A DNA stretch of 33,530 nt. Source: Halorubrum coriense DSM 10284 (GTDB lineage: Archaea; Halobacteriota; Halobacteria; Halobacteriales; Haloferacaceae). Both the position numbers and the translations under genes were made by a program. Shown here piece by piece: positions 8,450 through 16,422 of the stretch (positions are counted from its first letter, which is position 1; the number at the start of each line of letters is the position of its first letter). The stretch lies in contig NZ_AOJL01000008.1 in the NCBI RefSeq assembly GCF_000337035.1, positions 43,213 through 76,742 on the forward strand, read 5' to 3'. The notes beneath the pieces are model-generated. The model did not search any database, was not told the DNA's origin, and was given only the letters and a program-made list of their open reading frames with translations.

Positions 8450-8560
8450 CCCCGGTCTCGCTCGGTAACGCTCTTTCCCCGCGGCCGCCGGTTTCGCGTC
8501 ACTTCTCCGCCGGCGAGTCGCCTTCCGGACGCGCGACCGCCAGCCGCGGCGTCTCGCAAC

Positions 8561-8567
8561 CTTTTAC
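8561..8567 (+). promoter_or_regulatory. TATA-like box of the L40e gene
   Basis: CTTTTAC is centred about 27 bases before the L40e ATG at 8591, placing the transcription start at or next to the start codon (leaderless). Confidence 0.5.
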
Positions 8568-8590
8568 AGCACCGCACGCCCAGAGAGGGT

Positions 8591-8740
8591 ATGGCCAAAT
8601 TCGACGCCGCCGAACGCCGCATGCTCGACCGACAGATCTGTATGCGCTGTAACGCTCGCAACGCCTCCGAGGCCGAGCGCTGCCGCAAGTGCGGCTACAC
8701 GAAGCTCCGCCCGAAGGCGACCGAGCGCCGCGCGGCCTGA
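8591..8740 (+). CDS. rpl40e: 50S ribosomal protein L40e
   Basis: 49-residue zinc-ribbon ribosomal protein of the large subunit. Four cysteines are arranged as CMRC and CRKC (C17, C20, C31, C34), within the family pattern from [11 protein letters not shown] to [10 protein letters not shown]. In archaea it exists without the ubiquitin fusion seen in eukaryotes. Basic and short; it has its own promoter. Confidence 0.95.
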   Translation: MAKFDAAERRMLDRQICMRCNARNASEAERCRKCGYTKLRPKATERRAA

Positions 8741-8872
8741 TCGGCGCGCTCCGGGCCGCGTTCGGCCCTTTTCGCGACCGTTCTCTTCCCTCGAACAGCG
8801 GTGCTCTTCTCTCTCGGCTCTCCTACCATTCCTCCCCTCCGGGCCGACCGGCACCTCGCGCCCGACCCGCGT

Positions 8873-9511
8873 TCAGTCGTCGTACTTCGGCTCGCGGCGC
8901 TCGGCGCGGTCGGTCGCGCGCTCGATGACTTCCCGGAGGGTGTCCGGGCCGTCGGCGGCGCGGTAGACGTCGCCGTGGCCGGGGAACATCGCCCCTGCGG
9001 TGTCCGGCAGTCGGTCGAGGATCTCGTGTAGGCTCTCGATCAGGCGCTCGCGCGACTGGCCGGCCATGTCGGTCCGGCCGAACGAGCCGTCGTCGAACGC
9101 GCCGTCGTTGTAGACGACCACGTCGCCGGAGTAGAGTCGCTCGTCGCCGACGAGCGCGACGTGGTCGTCGGCGTGCCCCGGCGTGTAGACGACCTCGCAG
9201 TCCTCGTCGCCGACGCGGACCGCGTCGCCGTCTCCGAGCGCGGCGTCGCGGTGGGGGTGATCGGCGTACGCGAGCACCTCCGGGTCGAAGCGCTCGACCA
9301 CGGCGTCGAGCTCGCCCACGTGGTCGCGGTGCTGGTGCGTGATCACGACGCGGTCGAGGCCGTCGACGCCGGCGTCGGCGAGCGCGTCGGCGACCACGTC
9401 GTCCACGCCCGGCATCGTCCCGGCGTCGACGAGCGTCGTCTCGTCGCCGACGACGAGGTACGCGTTACAGGTGAACTCCTCCGCGTCCGTGGTGACGGTG
9501 ATCGGCTCCAT
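8873..9511 (-). CDS. Metallo-beta-lactamase-fold hydrolase
   Basis: 212 residues. The metal-binding signature HxHxDH is at residues 59-64 (HQHRDH), followed by TPGHADDH, the bridging aspartate in YSGDVVV, and a late His in FPGHGDVY, so the active site looks complete. The compact size and spacing are those of glyoxalase II-like hydrolases. The substrate cannot be told from sequence; a thioester such as S-lactoyl-thiol is one possibility. The ATG at 9511 (MEPITVTTD) is preferred to an upstream ATG because the strand order of the fold begins there and a CTTTTG TATA-like element lies about 20-27 bases before it. Confidence 0.88.
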   Translation of the reverse strand: MEPITVTTDAEEFTCNAYLVVGDETTLVDAGTMPGVDDVVADALADAGVDGLDRVVITHQHRDHVGELDAVVERFDPEVLAYADHPHRDAALGDGDAVRVGDEDCEVVYTPGHADDHVALVGDERLYSGDVVVYNDGAFDDGSFGRTDMAGQSRERLIESLHEILDRLPDTAGAMFPGHGDVYRAADGPDTLREVIERATDRAERREPKYDD

Positions 9512-9590
9512 GACCGTACTCGCTCGCGGAGCGACAAAAGCGTACAGCCGCGCCCCAGTGAGCGCTCTCGGGCCCGCTGCCGGCCGTGGA

Positions 9591-9596
9591 TTTATC
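9591..9596 (+). promoter_or_regulatory. TATA box of the DUF5786-DUF99 unit
   Basis: TTTATC is centred about 31 bases before the ATG at 9625, typical haloarchaeal spacing. Confidence 0.5.
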
Positions 9597-9624
9597 ACTC
9601 ACCCCTTGTTAGTCTCATACACAT

Positions 9625-9807
9625 ATGGGCTTCGGCAGCTACGACGAGTCCGAACAGGAGAATCAGGACCTGGACGCGGACTTCGACGACGACGACGGCG
9701 TCCAGGCTGCCCAAGAGACCCACGAGGGGTCAGTCGACTACGAGCCCGGGGCCTCGAACGACGAGCTTCTCGACCGGCTCCAGGAGATCAAGTCCGAGGA
9801 CGCGTGA
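9625..9807 (+). CDS. DUF5786-family acidic microprotein
   Basis: 60 residues and extremely acidic, starting MGFGSYDESEQENQ, with an Asp cluster in the middle and a C-terminal helix (NDELLDRLQEIKSED). This matches my recollection of the haloarchaeal DUF5786 family, for which no function is known. No membrane segment or metal motif is visible. Its stop codon is directly followed by the GTG start of the DUF99 gene, so the two are probably translated from one message. Confidence 0.85.
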   Translation: MGFGSYDESEQENQDLDADFDDDDGVQAAQETHEGSVDYEPGASNDELLDRLQEIKSEDA

Positions 9808-10374
9808 GTGAACCCGCCGAGCCGCGCGCTCGGCCTCGCCTTCTCCGACGCCCGCGACGCGAGCCACGCGGCCGGCGTCGTCGTCCGCGCCGACGGGAGC
9901 CCGGACGGCTTCGCGTTCGCGCGGTGTACCGTCGGCGGCACCGACGCGACCGACGCGGTGATCGACTGCTGGCGCGCGCTCGACCGCGAGGACGTCCGTC
10001 ACGTAGTCTGCGCGGGGGTCGCGCCGGCGTGGTTCAACATCCTCGACCTCGACCGCCTCTCCGAGTCGCTCGACCGCCCCGTCTACGCCGTGAGCTACGA
10101 GGCGAGCCCCGGGCTCGAACCGGCGCTCCGCGACGCGTTCGACGGCGAGGCGCTCGCCGACCGACTCGCGACGTACCGGTCGCTCCCGCCTCGCGTTCCG
10201 GTCGACGGCACAGACTCGGACCGGCCCCGCTTCGTCCGCGCGGTCGGCATCGAGCCGGAGCGCGCCGCCGCGGCGATCCGGGGACTCACCCGAGACGGGT
10301 CCCGACGCTGCGAGCCGCTCCGGGTCGCGGCGCTCGCCGCGAGCGCGCACCGCGAGGCGGTGACGGGCGGGTGA
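9808..10374 (+). CDS. DUF99 (UPF0215) family protein
   Basis: 188 residues. The order LGLAFSDAR, a central VVCAGVAPAWFNILDL segment and a following VYAVSYEASPGLE segment matches DUF99, an archaeal family of unknown activity with a nuclease-like fold suggested in the literature. It starts with GTG at 9808, zero bases after the preceding stop, giving translational coupling with DUF5786. The uracil-DNA glycosylase follows 65 bases later with its own TATA-like element. A DNA repair link is only an inference from position. Confidence 0.8.
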   Translation: MNPPSRALGLAFSDARDASHAAGVVVRADGSPDGFAFARCTVGGTDATDAVIDCWRALDREDVRHVVCAGVAPAWFNILDLDRLSESLDRPVYAVSYEASPGLEPALRDAFDGEALADRLATYRSLPPRVPVDGTDSDRPRFVRAVGIEPERAAAAIRGLTRDGSRRCEPLRVAALAASAHREAVTGG

Positions 10375-10439
10375 GACTCCTCGGCGAACGGACCGGTTCG
10401 ACCGACGCTACTTAGACGACCGCGCCCGGAGCCGTGTGT

Positions 10440-11072
10440 ATGAGTGAATACGGCGGCGACGGGGGCGCGCTCGACGAGGACCTCCGGGTCCCGGCCTGCG
10501 AGCGATGTCCGGCGCTGGTGGAGTCGCGGAGCCGGATCGTCGACGGCGTCGGCCCGACGGACGCGGACCTGCTGTTCGTCGGCGAGGGGCCGGGCGCGAC
10601 TGAGGACGAAGAAGGGGAGCCGTTCGTGGGGCGGTCGGGCGACGTGCTCGACGAGGCGCTGCGTGACGCGGGGCTCGCCCGCGCCGACGTGCGGATCACG
10701 AACTGCGTGCGCTGTCGCCCGCCCGACAACCGCGACCCGACGACCGAGGAGCTGGTGAACTGCCGCGGCCACCTCGAGAGCGAGATCGACCGGCTCGACC
10801 CGGAACTGATCGTGACCCTCGGGAAGGTGCCCAGCGAGCACCTCCTCGACCGCTCGGTCGCGATCACCGGCGAGTCGGGCGACGTGGTCGACGCGCGGCT
10901 CGCCGGCGCGTCGCGGCGCGTGCTGCTCTCCGTCCACCCCGCGGCGACCCTGTACGACCGGAGCCAGCGCGACGGCTTTTTCGAGACGATCGGCCGGGCC
11001 GCCGAACTGAGCGGCGTCGGCGACCGGGGAGAAGGCGGCGGCGACGGGCAGTCCCGTCTCGGCGAATTCTGA
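10440..11072 (+). CDS. Uracil-DNA glycosylase, family 4 (iron-sulfur)
   Basis: 210 residues. It removes uracil, mainly from deaminated cytosine, starting base excision repair. Four cysteines fit the [4Fe-4S] ligands of family 4: C20 and C23 (CERC), C92 (VRCRPP) and C108 (NCRGHL). Motif 1 is at residues 48-67 (GEGPGATEDEEG, then PFVGRSG), and the catalytic-loop motif is SVHPAATL. The C-terminal 25 residues are a Gly/Asp-rich tail. The ATG at 10440 is chosen over a GTG two codons upstream; a TATA-like CTACTTAG lies about 30 bases before it. Confidence 0.92.
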   Translation: MSEYGGDGGALDEDLRVPACERCPALVESRSRIVDGVGPTDADLLFVGEGPGATEDEEGEPFVGRSGDVLDEALRDAGLARADVRITNCVRCRPPDNRDPTTEELVNCRGHLESEIDRLDPELIVTLGKVPSEHLLDRSVAITGESGDVVDARLAGASRRVLLSVHPAATLYDRSQRDGFFETIGRAAELSGVGDRGEGGGDGQSRLGEF

Positions 11073-11113
11073 GTCGGCAGTCGACGACCCCGAGTGCGAC
11101 GGTCGTTCGGTAT

Positions 11114-11135
11114 CTATATAGAAAACATAGAAAAC
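11114..11135 (+). promoter_or_regulatory. TATA box and tandem 9-base repeat upstream of phnD
   Basis: CTATATAG (11114-11121) is a good TATA box. It runs into two head-to-tail perfect copies of ATAGAAAAC (11118-11126 and 11127-11135). A start site near 11143 would leave a leader of roughly 24 bases before the ATG at 11167. A tandem repeat immediately downstream of a TATA box is where an archaeal repressor would bind, but no regulator is known from this window. Confidence 0.45.
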
Positions 11136-11166
11136 GATTAGTCACGCGAACGAAAGTATAGGCTGT

Positions 11167-12312
11167 ATGTCCGACAACAAGTGGTCGGCGAATCGGCGAA
11201 CATTTGTCAAGACCGCGGGGGCGGGCGGCGTGGTCGCACTCGCTGGGTGTTCTGGGGGTGACGATGGCGCCGACGGCGGATCGGGAGGCGACGACGGCAG
11301 TTCGGACGGCGGCACCGCCGGAGACTCCGGAAACTCTGCGACGGAGATCACGTGGGTGTTGAACCCCGCGGAGGAGGAGATCGATATTCAGGTACAGTAT
11401 CAGCCGCTGTTCGAGTATCTAGAGTCCGAGGCCAACATTGAGATCGTCGAACAGCCGACTGCGAGCTACTCCGGGACTGCCCAAGAGCTTCGACGGGCCG
11501 CGGAAGGCGATCGACTCTTCGCCGACGTGTCACCGGGCGCAGTCGCGCAGATCCCGAACGAACTCGACGTGACCGGGATGCGAGTGGCGTATGGCGCGGA
11601 GCAGTACTTCTCGCTCATCACGACGACTCCGGATAGCGAGATCGAGTCGCTTTCTGATCTTGAAGACGAGGTCGTCGCATCGGCCGCGCCGACCTCGGTT
11701 TCCGGAACGTTGTTCCCGCTGTACATGCTGAGCAACGCCGGACTCGACATCGGGAGCGCCCCCTCCGGCTCCCCGGAAGACTTCGAGCTTCGGACTTCGG
11801 ACCACACCACTGCCCGAGAACAGCTCATCCAGGACGACCGGATCGCGGCCGCCGGAACGGGTGCGTTCTCCACGGCCGCGCACGTCTCGAAAGAGCAGTT
11901 CGACGAGATGTCTCAGGACTTCGTCGACATCTCCTCCGAGTACGAGGGCGCCGGCGAAGCCGACCCCGAGCTTCAGCTGCTTGCGGTCTCCGATCCGATC
12001 CCGCGTGCGCCGATCGTGAGCAACGCTGCGTGGGGGGAGTCGCTCAAAGACGACCTCCGCCAGCTGATGGTCAATGCGCCTCAGGAGGCGTTTGAGCACG
12101 ACTCACAGGCCGACATCGCTGAGGCCCTCAGTATCGACCCCGAGATCCTCGAGATGGAGGAGTCTGAACTTACCGAGGAACAGCAGGACGACTTAGAGCT
12201 GGTTGAGGCGCACTCCCTCTGGTTCAGCGGCGTTGTCGACGCGAGCGTCGAGGATTACGACCCCGTCGCGGAGCTCGGCCAAGAGCTCGGCCTAGAGTGG
12301 AGCGCGCTTTAG
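11167..12312 (+). CDS. phnD: Phosphonate/phosphate-type ABC transporter substrate-binding lipoprotein
   Basis: 381 residues. Twin arginines (R10-R11, NRRTFVKTAG) and a lipobox ending in Cys28 (ALAGC) indicate Tat export and lipid anchoring. A Gly/Asp/Ser-rich spacer of about 30 residues follows, then a PhnD-type periplasmic-binding fold (FEYLESEANIEIVEQPTASY; SDLEDEVVASAAPTSVSGTL in the hinge region). The substrate may be phosphonate, phosphite or phosphate; no C-P lyase genes are nearby, so phosphonate catabolism cannot be claimed. It is the first gene of phnDCE. GC is about 55% in a counted line, well below neighbouring genes. Confidence 0.9.
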   Translation: MSDNKWSANRRTFVKTAGAGGVVALAGCSGGDDGADGGSGGDDGSSDGGTAGDSGNSATEITWVLNPAEEEIDIQVQYQPLFEYLESEANIEIVEQPTASYSGTAQELRRAAEGDRLFADVSPGAVAQIPNELDVTGMRVAYGAEQYFSLITTTPDSEIESLSDLEDEVVASAAPTSVSGTLFPLYMLSNAGLDIGSAPSGSPEDFELRTSDHTTAREQLIQDDRIAAAGTGAFSTAAHVSKEQFDEMSQDFVDISSEYEGAGEADPELQLLAVSDPIPRAPIVSNAAWGESLKDDLRQLMVNAPQEAFEHDSQADIAEALSIDPEILEMEESELTEEQQDDLELVEAHSLWFSGVVDASVEDYDPVAELGQELGLEWSAL

Positions 12313-12341
12313 TCTGAGCGGCTACTCACTCCCCTTTCTTT

Positions 12342-13127
12342 ATGACTTACATCGAAGTAGACGGTCTTACGAAACGGTTTGGCGACACGGTCGCGATCGA
12401 TGACGTGTCCTTCGAGGTTCCCGCAGGAGAGTTCGTCATCGTGTTGGGCGTCTCGGGGTCCGGAAAGTCAACCCTGCTCCGGACGCTGAGCGGACTGCTC
12501 TCTCCGACGGAAGGTGAGATCCGGATCGACGGGGACGCCATGCTCGGACCTCGGCCGGAAGTCGCGATGATCTTCCAGCAGCACAACATCATCGGCGACA
12601 TGACGGCGTACTCGAACTCGCTGTCCGGCGGTGTACACCGCGCCGGCTTCCTCTCTAGCGTTCTACAGCTTCAGGACACGCCGGAGAAACACCGCGCCCT
12701 CGACGCGCTCGACACCGTTGGACTTCTGAGCGAGGCCGAACAAAAGGCGCGAAGCATGAGCGGCGGCCAACAGCAGCGCGTCGGTATCGCCCGCGCGCTT
12801 GTCCAGCAGCCCAACGTCTTACTCGCCGACGAACCGGTCGCGAGCTTGGACCCCGGCAGCGCACAGAGCGTGATGGAGTACCTCCAGACTGCCTCCGACG
12901 ACCGCGATCTGACGACCTTCTGTAGCCTCCATCAAGTGAACATTGCCCGGAAGTTCGGACACCGATTCATCGGCCTGCGAGACGGCGAGAAGGTGTTCGA
13001 CGGATACCGGGACGAACTAACGATCGACGTCATCGACGACCTCTACGGCGACATCGACACCGAAGGAATGTTCGTCCGTGACGACGATGACGACGACGCC
13101 GCGACCGACGAGGTCGCGACGACGTGA
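12342..13127 (+). CDS. phnC: Phosphonate-type ABC transporter ATP-binding protein
   Basis: 261 residues. It shows Walker A GVSGSGKST near residue 36, Q-loop IFQQHNI, ABC signature SGGQQQRVGIARAL, Walker B VLLADEP and switch His in CSLHQVN. The QLQDTPEKHRALDAL region is typical of PhnC subfamily ATPases. The C-terminus is an acidic Asp/Thr tail. It sits 29 bases after phnD with no separate promoter visible. It powers import through PhnE. Confidence 0.93.
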   Translation: MTYIEVDGLTKRFGDTVAIDDVSFEVPAGEFVIVLGVSGSGKSTLLRTLSGLLSPTEGEIRIDGDAMLGPRPEVAMIFQQHNIIGDMTAYSNSLSGGVHRAGFLSSVLQLQDTPEKHRALDALDTVGLLSEAEQKARSMSGGQQQRVGIARALVQQPNVLLADEPVASLDPGSAQSVMEYLQTASDDRDLTTFCSLHQVNIARKFGHRFIGLRDGEKVFDGYRDELTIDVIDDLYGDIDTEGMFVRDDDDDDAATDEVATT

Positions 13128-13149
13128 CGAGAACGGAGTTGATCTACGA

Positions 13150-14241
13150 GTGACAACAGACACCACGGATTCCGACGGTACCTCCGAATCGGGGGCGGTC
13201 GGCGTTGGCGACGGCGCTGACGTTCCGGATCGCATCGCCGAACAGTTCGAGAACATCAAGCGAACGCGGCGCCGTCGCGCCTTCGGATGGCTCGGGCTGG
13301 CCGCCTTCCTTGCGTTCGCGACGCTTCAGGCGTTCGCCGCGACAGAGCTGTTGAACCCGGACGCGCGTCTCGAAACGTTCGTTGAGTCGCTAACCGGATT
13401 CTTCCCGATCACCGACTACTTCGGGGTTATTCCGTTCCTCGACATCGGCCAGTATACCAGCTTCATAAGGCAAGAAAACCTACTGTACGACCCCGATATC
13501 GGCGGATTACTGTTCCAGTTTCCGCCGAACCCGACAGATATCTACGCGTTCTTCTTTCAAGAACTTGGCATCTTCCAGATCTTCGGCGAGGCCGGAATCA
13601 CGCTCGCGATGGGATTCGTCGGCACGATCCTCGGCTTCCCGTTCGCACTCATCTTCGGGACGCTCGGGTCCGAGCGTGTCACTCCGTTCCCCTTCAATTT
13701 CCTTTTCCGCGGGACGATGTCCTTCATACGGGCGATTCCGGCGATCATCTGGACGCTAATCTTCATCCCTTTCCTCGGTCTCGGTCCCGCCTCGGCAGCG
13801 ATCGCGATCGCGTTCGACACGATCGGCAATCTTGGCCGCCTGTTCGTCGACGAACTCGAAGAGATCGAAGACGGGCCGATCGAGGCGATGCGCACGACGG
13901 GTGCGAGCAAGCCACAGATCGTCTTTTTCGGCATGCTGAGTCAGGTCAGGACCGGTTTTATCGCGTGGACGCTGTACATCTTCGAGATCAACGTCCGCGC
14001 CGCCGTCACTGTCGGTGTCATCGGCGCCGGAGGGCTCGGGTACGTCCTCACCTCTCAGCAGAACCTGCTCCGGTTCACCGAGATGATGGCGACGCTGCTC
14101 GCCATCTTCCTGCTCATCATCTCCGTCGAACTGTTCAGCCAGCGGCTCCGGTCGCGGCTGCGCTCCGACGACGTGGAAATGAGTCTTTGGGAACTCATCA
14201 CCGGCTTCCCGCGCCGGATGGTGAATTCGGCGATGAAGTAA
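13150..14241 (+). CDS. phnE: Phosphonate-type ABC transporter permease
   Basis: 363 residues from a GTG at 13150. The first ~50 residues are polar and acidic, followed by about six membrane segments starting at FGWLGLAAFLAFATLQAF. The cytoplasmic EAA loop that docks the ATPase is visible (EAMRTTGASKPQIVFFG). An in-frame ATG at 13078 would overlap phnC by 50 bases and add an Arg/Thr-rich tail, so GTG 22 bases after the phnC stop is preferred. It is the last gene of phnDCE and shares the group's low GC (about 55% in a counted line). Confidence 0.88.
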   Translation: MTTDTTDSDGTSESGAVGVGDGADVPDRIAEQFENIKRTRRRRAFGWLGLAAFLAFATLQAFAATELLNPDARLETFVESLTGFFPITDYFGVIPFLDIGQYTSFIRQENLLYDPDIGGLLFQFPPNPTDIYAFFFQELGIFQIFGEAGITLAMGFVGTILGFPFALIFGTLGSERVTPFPFNFLFRGTMSFIRAIPAIIWTLIFIPFLGLGPASAAIAIAFDTIGNLGRLFVDELEEIEDGPIEAMRTTGASKPQIVFFGMLSQVRTGFIAWTLYIFEINVRAAVTVGVIGAGGLGYVLTSQQNLLRFTEMMATLLAIFLLIISVELFSQRLRSRLRSDDVEMSLWELITGFPRRMVNSAMK

Positions 14242-14358
14242 TCAACGGGACAATCGCCATGTCGCTCCGTCCGTCGCGCCTCCTTCGCGCGGCCCAAGTC
14301 TACCCCCGGCGACCGTCGCAAGGGAAACCGATTTTTCTGTCCCCCTCCGAGGGGATGT

Positions 14359-15018
14359 ATGAGTACCTTCGAACCGCCTACGGAGACGCTGGCGGACATC
14401 GTCTTAGTCGACTACGGGCTCGGGAACCTCCGGTCCGCGACCCGCGGGTTGGAGCGCGCGGGTGCGTCCGTCGAGATCACCGACGATCCCGAGGCGTTCG
14501 CCGCCGCCGACGGCGTCGTCCTCCCGGGCGTCGGCGCGTTCCGCGAGGGGATGGAGAACGCCGGCCCGCTCCGCGAGGCGCTGACCGACCACGCCGCGGC
14601 CGGCCGCCCGCTCTTCGGCATCTGCCTCGGGATGCAGATGCTCCTCACGACGAGCGAGGAGGCGGACCACGAGGGCGAAGGCGAGGTGACGGGCCTCGAC
14701 CTGGTCCCCGGCACCAACGTCCGCTTCGAGGTGGACCAGAAGGTGCCGCACATGGGGTGGAACGACCTCGACGTCGCGCGCGAGCACCCCATCGTCGATG
14801 GCGTCGACGGGGGGTACGCCTACTTCGTCCACTCGTACTACGCCGAGCCGGACGACTTGGACGCGGTCGTCGCCACCGCGGACTACGGCGTCGACTTCCC
14901 CGCGGTCGTCGCCAACGAGGCCGGCAACGTGTTCGGCACGCAGTTCCACCCCGAGAAGAGCGGCGAGACGGGGCTGAAGATCCTGCGGAACTTCGTCGAG
15001 TACTGCGCGGAGCGGTAG
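14359..15018 (+). CDS. hisH: Imidazole glycerol phosphate synthase, glutaminase subunit
   Basis: 219 residues. HisH hydrolyses glutamine and channels ammonia to HisF to make IGP and AICAR in histidine synthesis. It shows VDYGLGNLRS, the oxyanion strand LPGVGAF, the nucleophile Cys in GICLGMQ, PHMGWNDL, and the His-Glu pair in QFHPEKSG. The first ~10 residues are a short extension. A T-rich GATTTTTCTG sits about 28 bases before the ATG as a TATA-like element. hisF is not in the window. Confidence 0.96.
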   Translation: MSTFEPPTETLADIVLVDYGLGNLRSATRGLERAGASVEITDDPEAFAAADGVVLPGVGAFREGMENAGPLREALTDHAAAGRPLFGICLGMQMLLTTSEEADHEGEGEVTGLDLVPGTNVRFEVDQKVPHMGWNDLDVAREHPIVDGVDGGYAYFVHSYYAEPDDLDAVVATADYGVDFPAVVANEAGNVFGTQFHPEKSGETGLKILRNFVEYCAER

Positions 15019-15033
15019 GCGGCGCGGTCCGTC

Positions 15034-16047
15034 CTACAGTTCGTCGTACGGCCCCGGCTTGGCCGCGGTCAGGCGGTCGACCTGCTCGTCCGACAGGTCG
15101 ATCGTCGCGGCCGCGAGGTTCTCGCGCAGCTGGTCGACGGTCCGCGCGCCGACGATGGGCGCGGTGACGCCGTCGCGGTGCGCGAGCCACGCGAGCGCGG
15201 TCTGCGCGGGCGACGCGCCGACCTCGTCGGCGACCGCGTCGAGCTCGTCGTGGACGTCGAAGTTCTCCTCGGTGAGGTACGCCTCTTGGAAGCGGCTCGA
15301 CTCGGCGGCCTTCGAGTCGTCGGGCAGGTCGGCGTCGCGGTCGTACTTCCCGGTCAGGAAGCCCTGACCGAGCGGGCTCCACGGGGAGACGGCGACGTTG
15401 CGCTGGCGCGCGAACTCGAGGTAGTCCCCCTCGACCTCGCGGTCGACGAGGTTGTACCGCGGCTGGAGCACGGTGAACGGTTCCCACCCCTCGCTGCGGG
15501 CGATCGCGTTCGCGCGCGCGACCTTCCAGGCGTTCGGGCGGAGCGTGGACGCGCCGAGGTAGTGGACCTTCCCGGACTCGACGAGCCCGTTGAGGGTCTT
15601 CATCAGCTCACGGGCCGGCGTCTCGTCGTCCCAGCGGTGGATGTAGAGGACGTCGATGTAATCGGTGTCGAGCCGGTCGAGGAGGGCGTCGACGCGGTGG
15701 CGGACGTTCTTGCGGTTCGTGCCGCGGCTGTTCGGATCGCCGTCGCGGATCTGCCAGTACACCTTCGAGGCGATCGTGTAGCGCTCCCGGTCGCGCTCGG
15801 CGAGCCAGTCGCCGATCCAGCGCTCGCAGTCGCCGCCGCCGTACACGTCGGCGGTGTCGATGTAGCGACCGCCGGCGGTCTCGTAGGCGTCGAGCAGTTC
15901 GCGGGCGCGCTCATCGTCGATCTCCATGTTCCCCTCCTCAGTCACGCGGCCGAACCGCCACGTGCCGAACTGGAGCTCGCTCGTCCGCAGGCCGGTTCGG
16001 CCGAGCGGCACGGTTCCCAGGTCGATCTCGTCGAGCTCGGGCGTCAT
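15034..16047 (-). CDS. Aldo/keto reductase
   Basis: 337 residues from the ATG at 16047 (MTPELDEIDLG). The catalytic tetrad is visible: Asp and Tyr in YIDTADVYGGG, Lys in TIASKVYW, and His in VLYIHRWD. The C-terminal cofactor region has APIVGARTVDQL, as in the YajO/Tas-like group with voltage-gated channel beta-subunit similarity. It would reduce an aldehyde or ketone with NADPH; the substrate is unknown. An upstream in-frame ATG (16083) is less likely because a CAAAAAG TATA-type element lies between the two. It is convergent with hisH. Confidence 0.92.
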   Translation of the reverse strand: MTPELDEIDLGTVPLGRTGLRTSELQFGTWRFGRVTEEGNMEIDDERARELLDAYETAGGRYIDTADVYGGGDCERWIGDWLAERDRERYTIASKVYWQIRDGDPNSRGTNRKNVRHRVDALLDRLDTDYIDVLYIHRWDDETPARELMKTLNGLVESGKVHYLGASTLRPNAWKVARANAIARSEGWEPFTVLQPRYNLVDREVEGDYLEFARQRNVAVSPWSPLGQGFLTGKYDRDADLPDDSKAAESSRFQEAYLTEENFDVHDELDAVADEVGASPAQTALAWLAHRDGVTAPIVGARTVDQLRENLAAATIDLSDEQVDRLTAAKPGPYDEL

Positions 16048-16137
16048 CGTCGAACGGTTGTCGCGGTCCACGCAAAAAGCCATAGCAAGCGGACGCGATG
16101 TGTCAACGCGTGTCGACCGTCGCCGGGTCCGGGGTTG

Positions 16138-16194
16138 GTCGCGGGGGTCACTCGGGAGTCGCGGGGGTCACTCGGCGGCCGAGACGGTCACTCG
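16138..16194. repeat. Tandem repeat with 20-base period, two full units and one partial
   Basis: The 18-base block 16138-16155 (GTCGCGGGGGTCACTCGG) is repeated exactly at 16158-16175. The core GGTCACTCG appears a third time at 16186-16194, in the same 20-base phase. The third unit contains the stop codon of the zinc-ribbon microprotein. This looks like slippage duplication between two genes. Confidence 0.85.
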
Positions 16195-16331
16195 CAGGTC
16201 ACGGCGAAGTGTTCCTCGGCCGCGGCCGCGGTACACACCGGACAGCCGGCGTCGAGTATCGTCTCGCGCATCGCGTCGTTGACCTCGATGGTCTGCTCGC
16301 AGTCCGGACAGGTGAAGTGAACGGTCGTCAA
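16188..16331 (-). CDS. Zinc-ribbon microprotein (DUF7560-like)
   Basis: 47 residues. Two CxxC knuckles bracket a conserved core: FTCPDCEQTIEV, then NDAMRETILDAGCPVC. This pattern is common in small haloarchaeal zinc-ribbon proteins (DUF7560-like from memory) of unknown function, perhaps in DNA or protein contacts. The start is set as TTG at 16331, because the frame has no ATG or GTG upstream before it runs into the TATA box (16368-16376). The stop overlaps the 20-base repeat. Confidence 0.8.
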   Translation of the reverse strand: MTTVHFTCPDCEQTIEVNDAMRETILDAGCPVCTAAAAEEHFAVTCE

Positions 16332-16367
16332 CGCTTTGCCTCTCGGTTCTCCGATGCGCGGGCCGTG

Positions 16368-16376
16368 ATTATAAAT
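16368..16376 (-). promoter_or_regulatory. TATA box of the zinc-ribbon microprotein
   Basis: On the minus strand this reads ATTTATAAT, centred about 41 bases before the TTG at 16331, leaving a leader of roughly 15 bases. It is one of the clearest TATA boxes in the window and supports a real gene with a TTG start. Confidence 0.6.
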
Positions 16377-16422
16377 GAACGGTTCCGAAACGCCGCGCCG
16401 ACGGCGCCTCGTCGCCGCGCTC

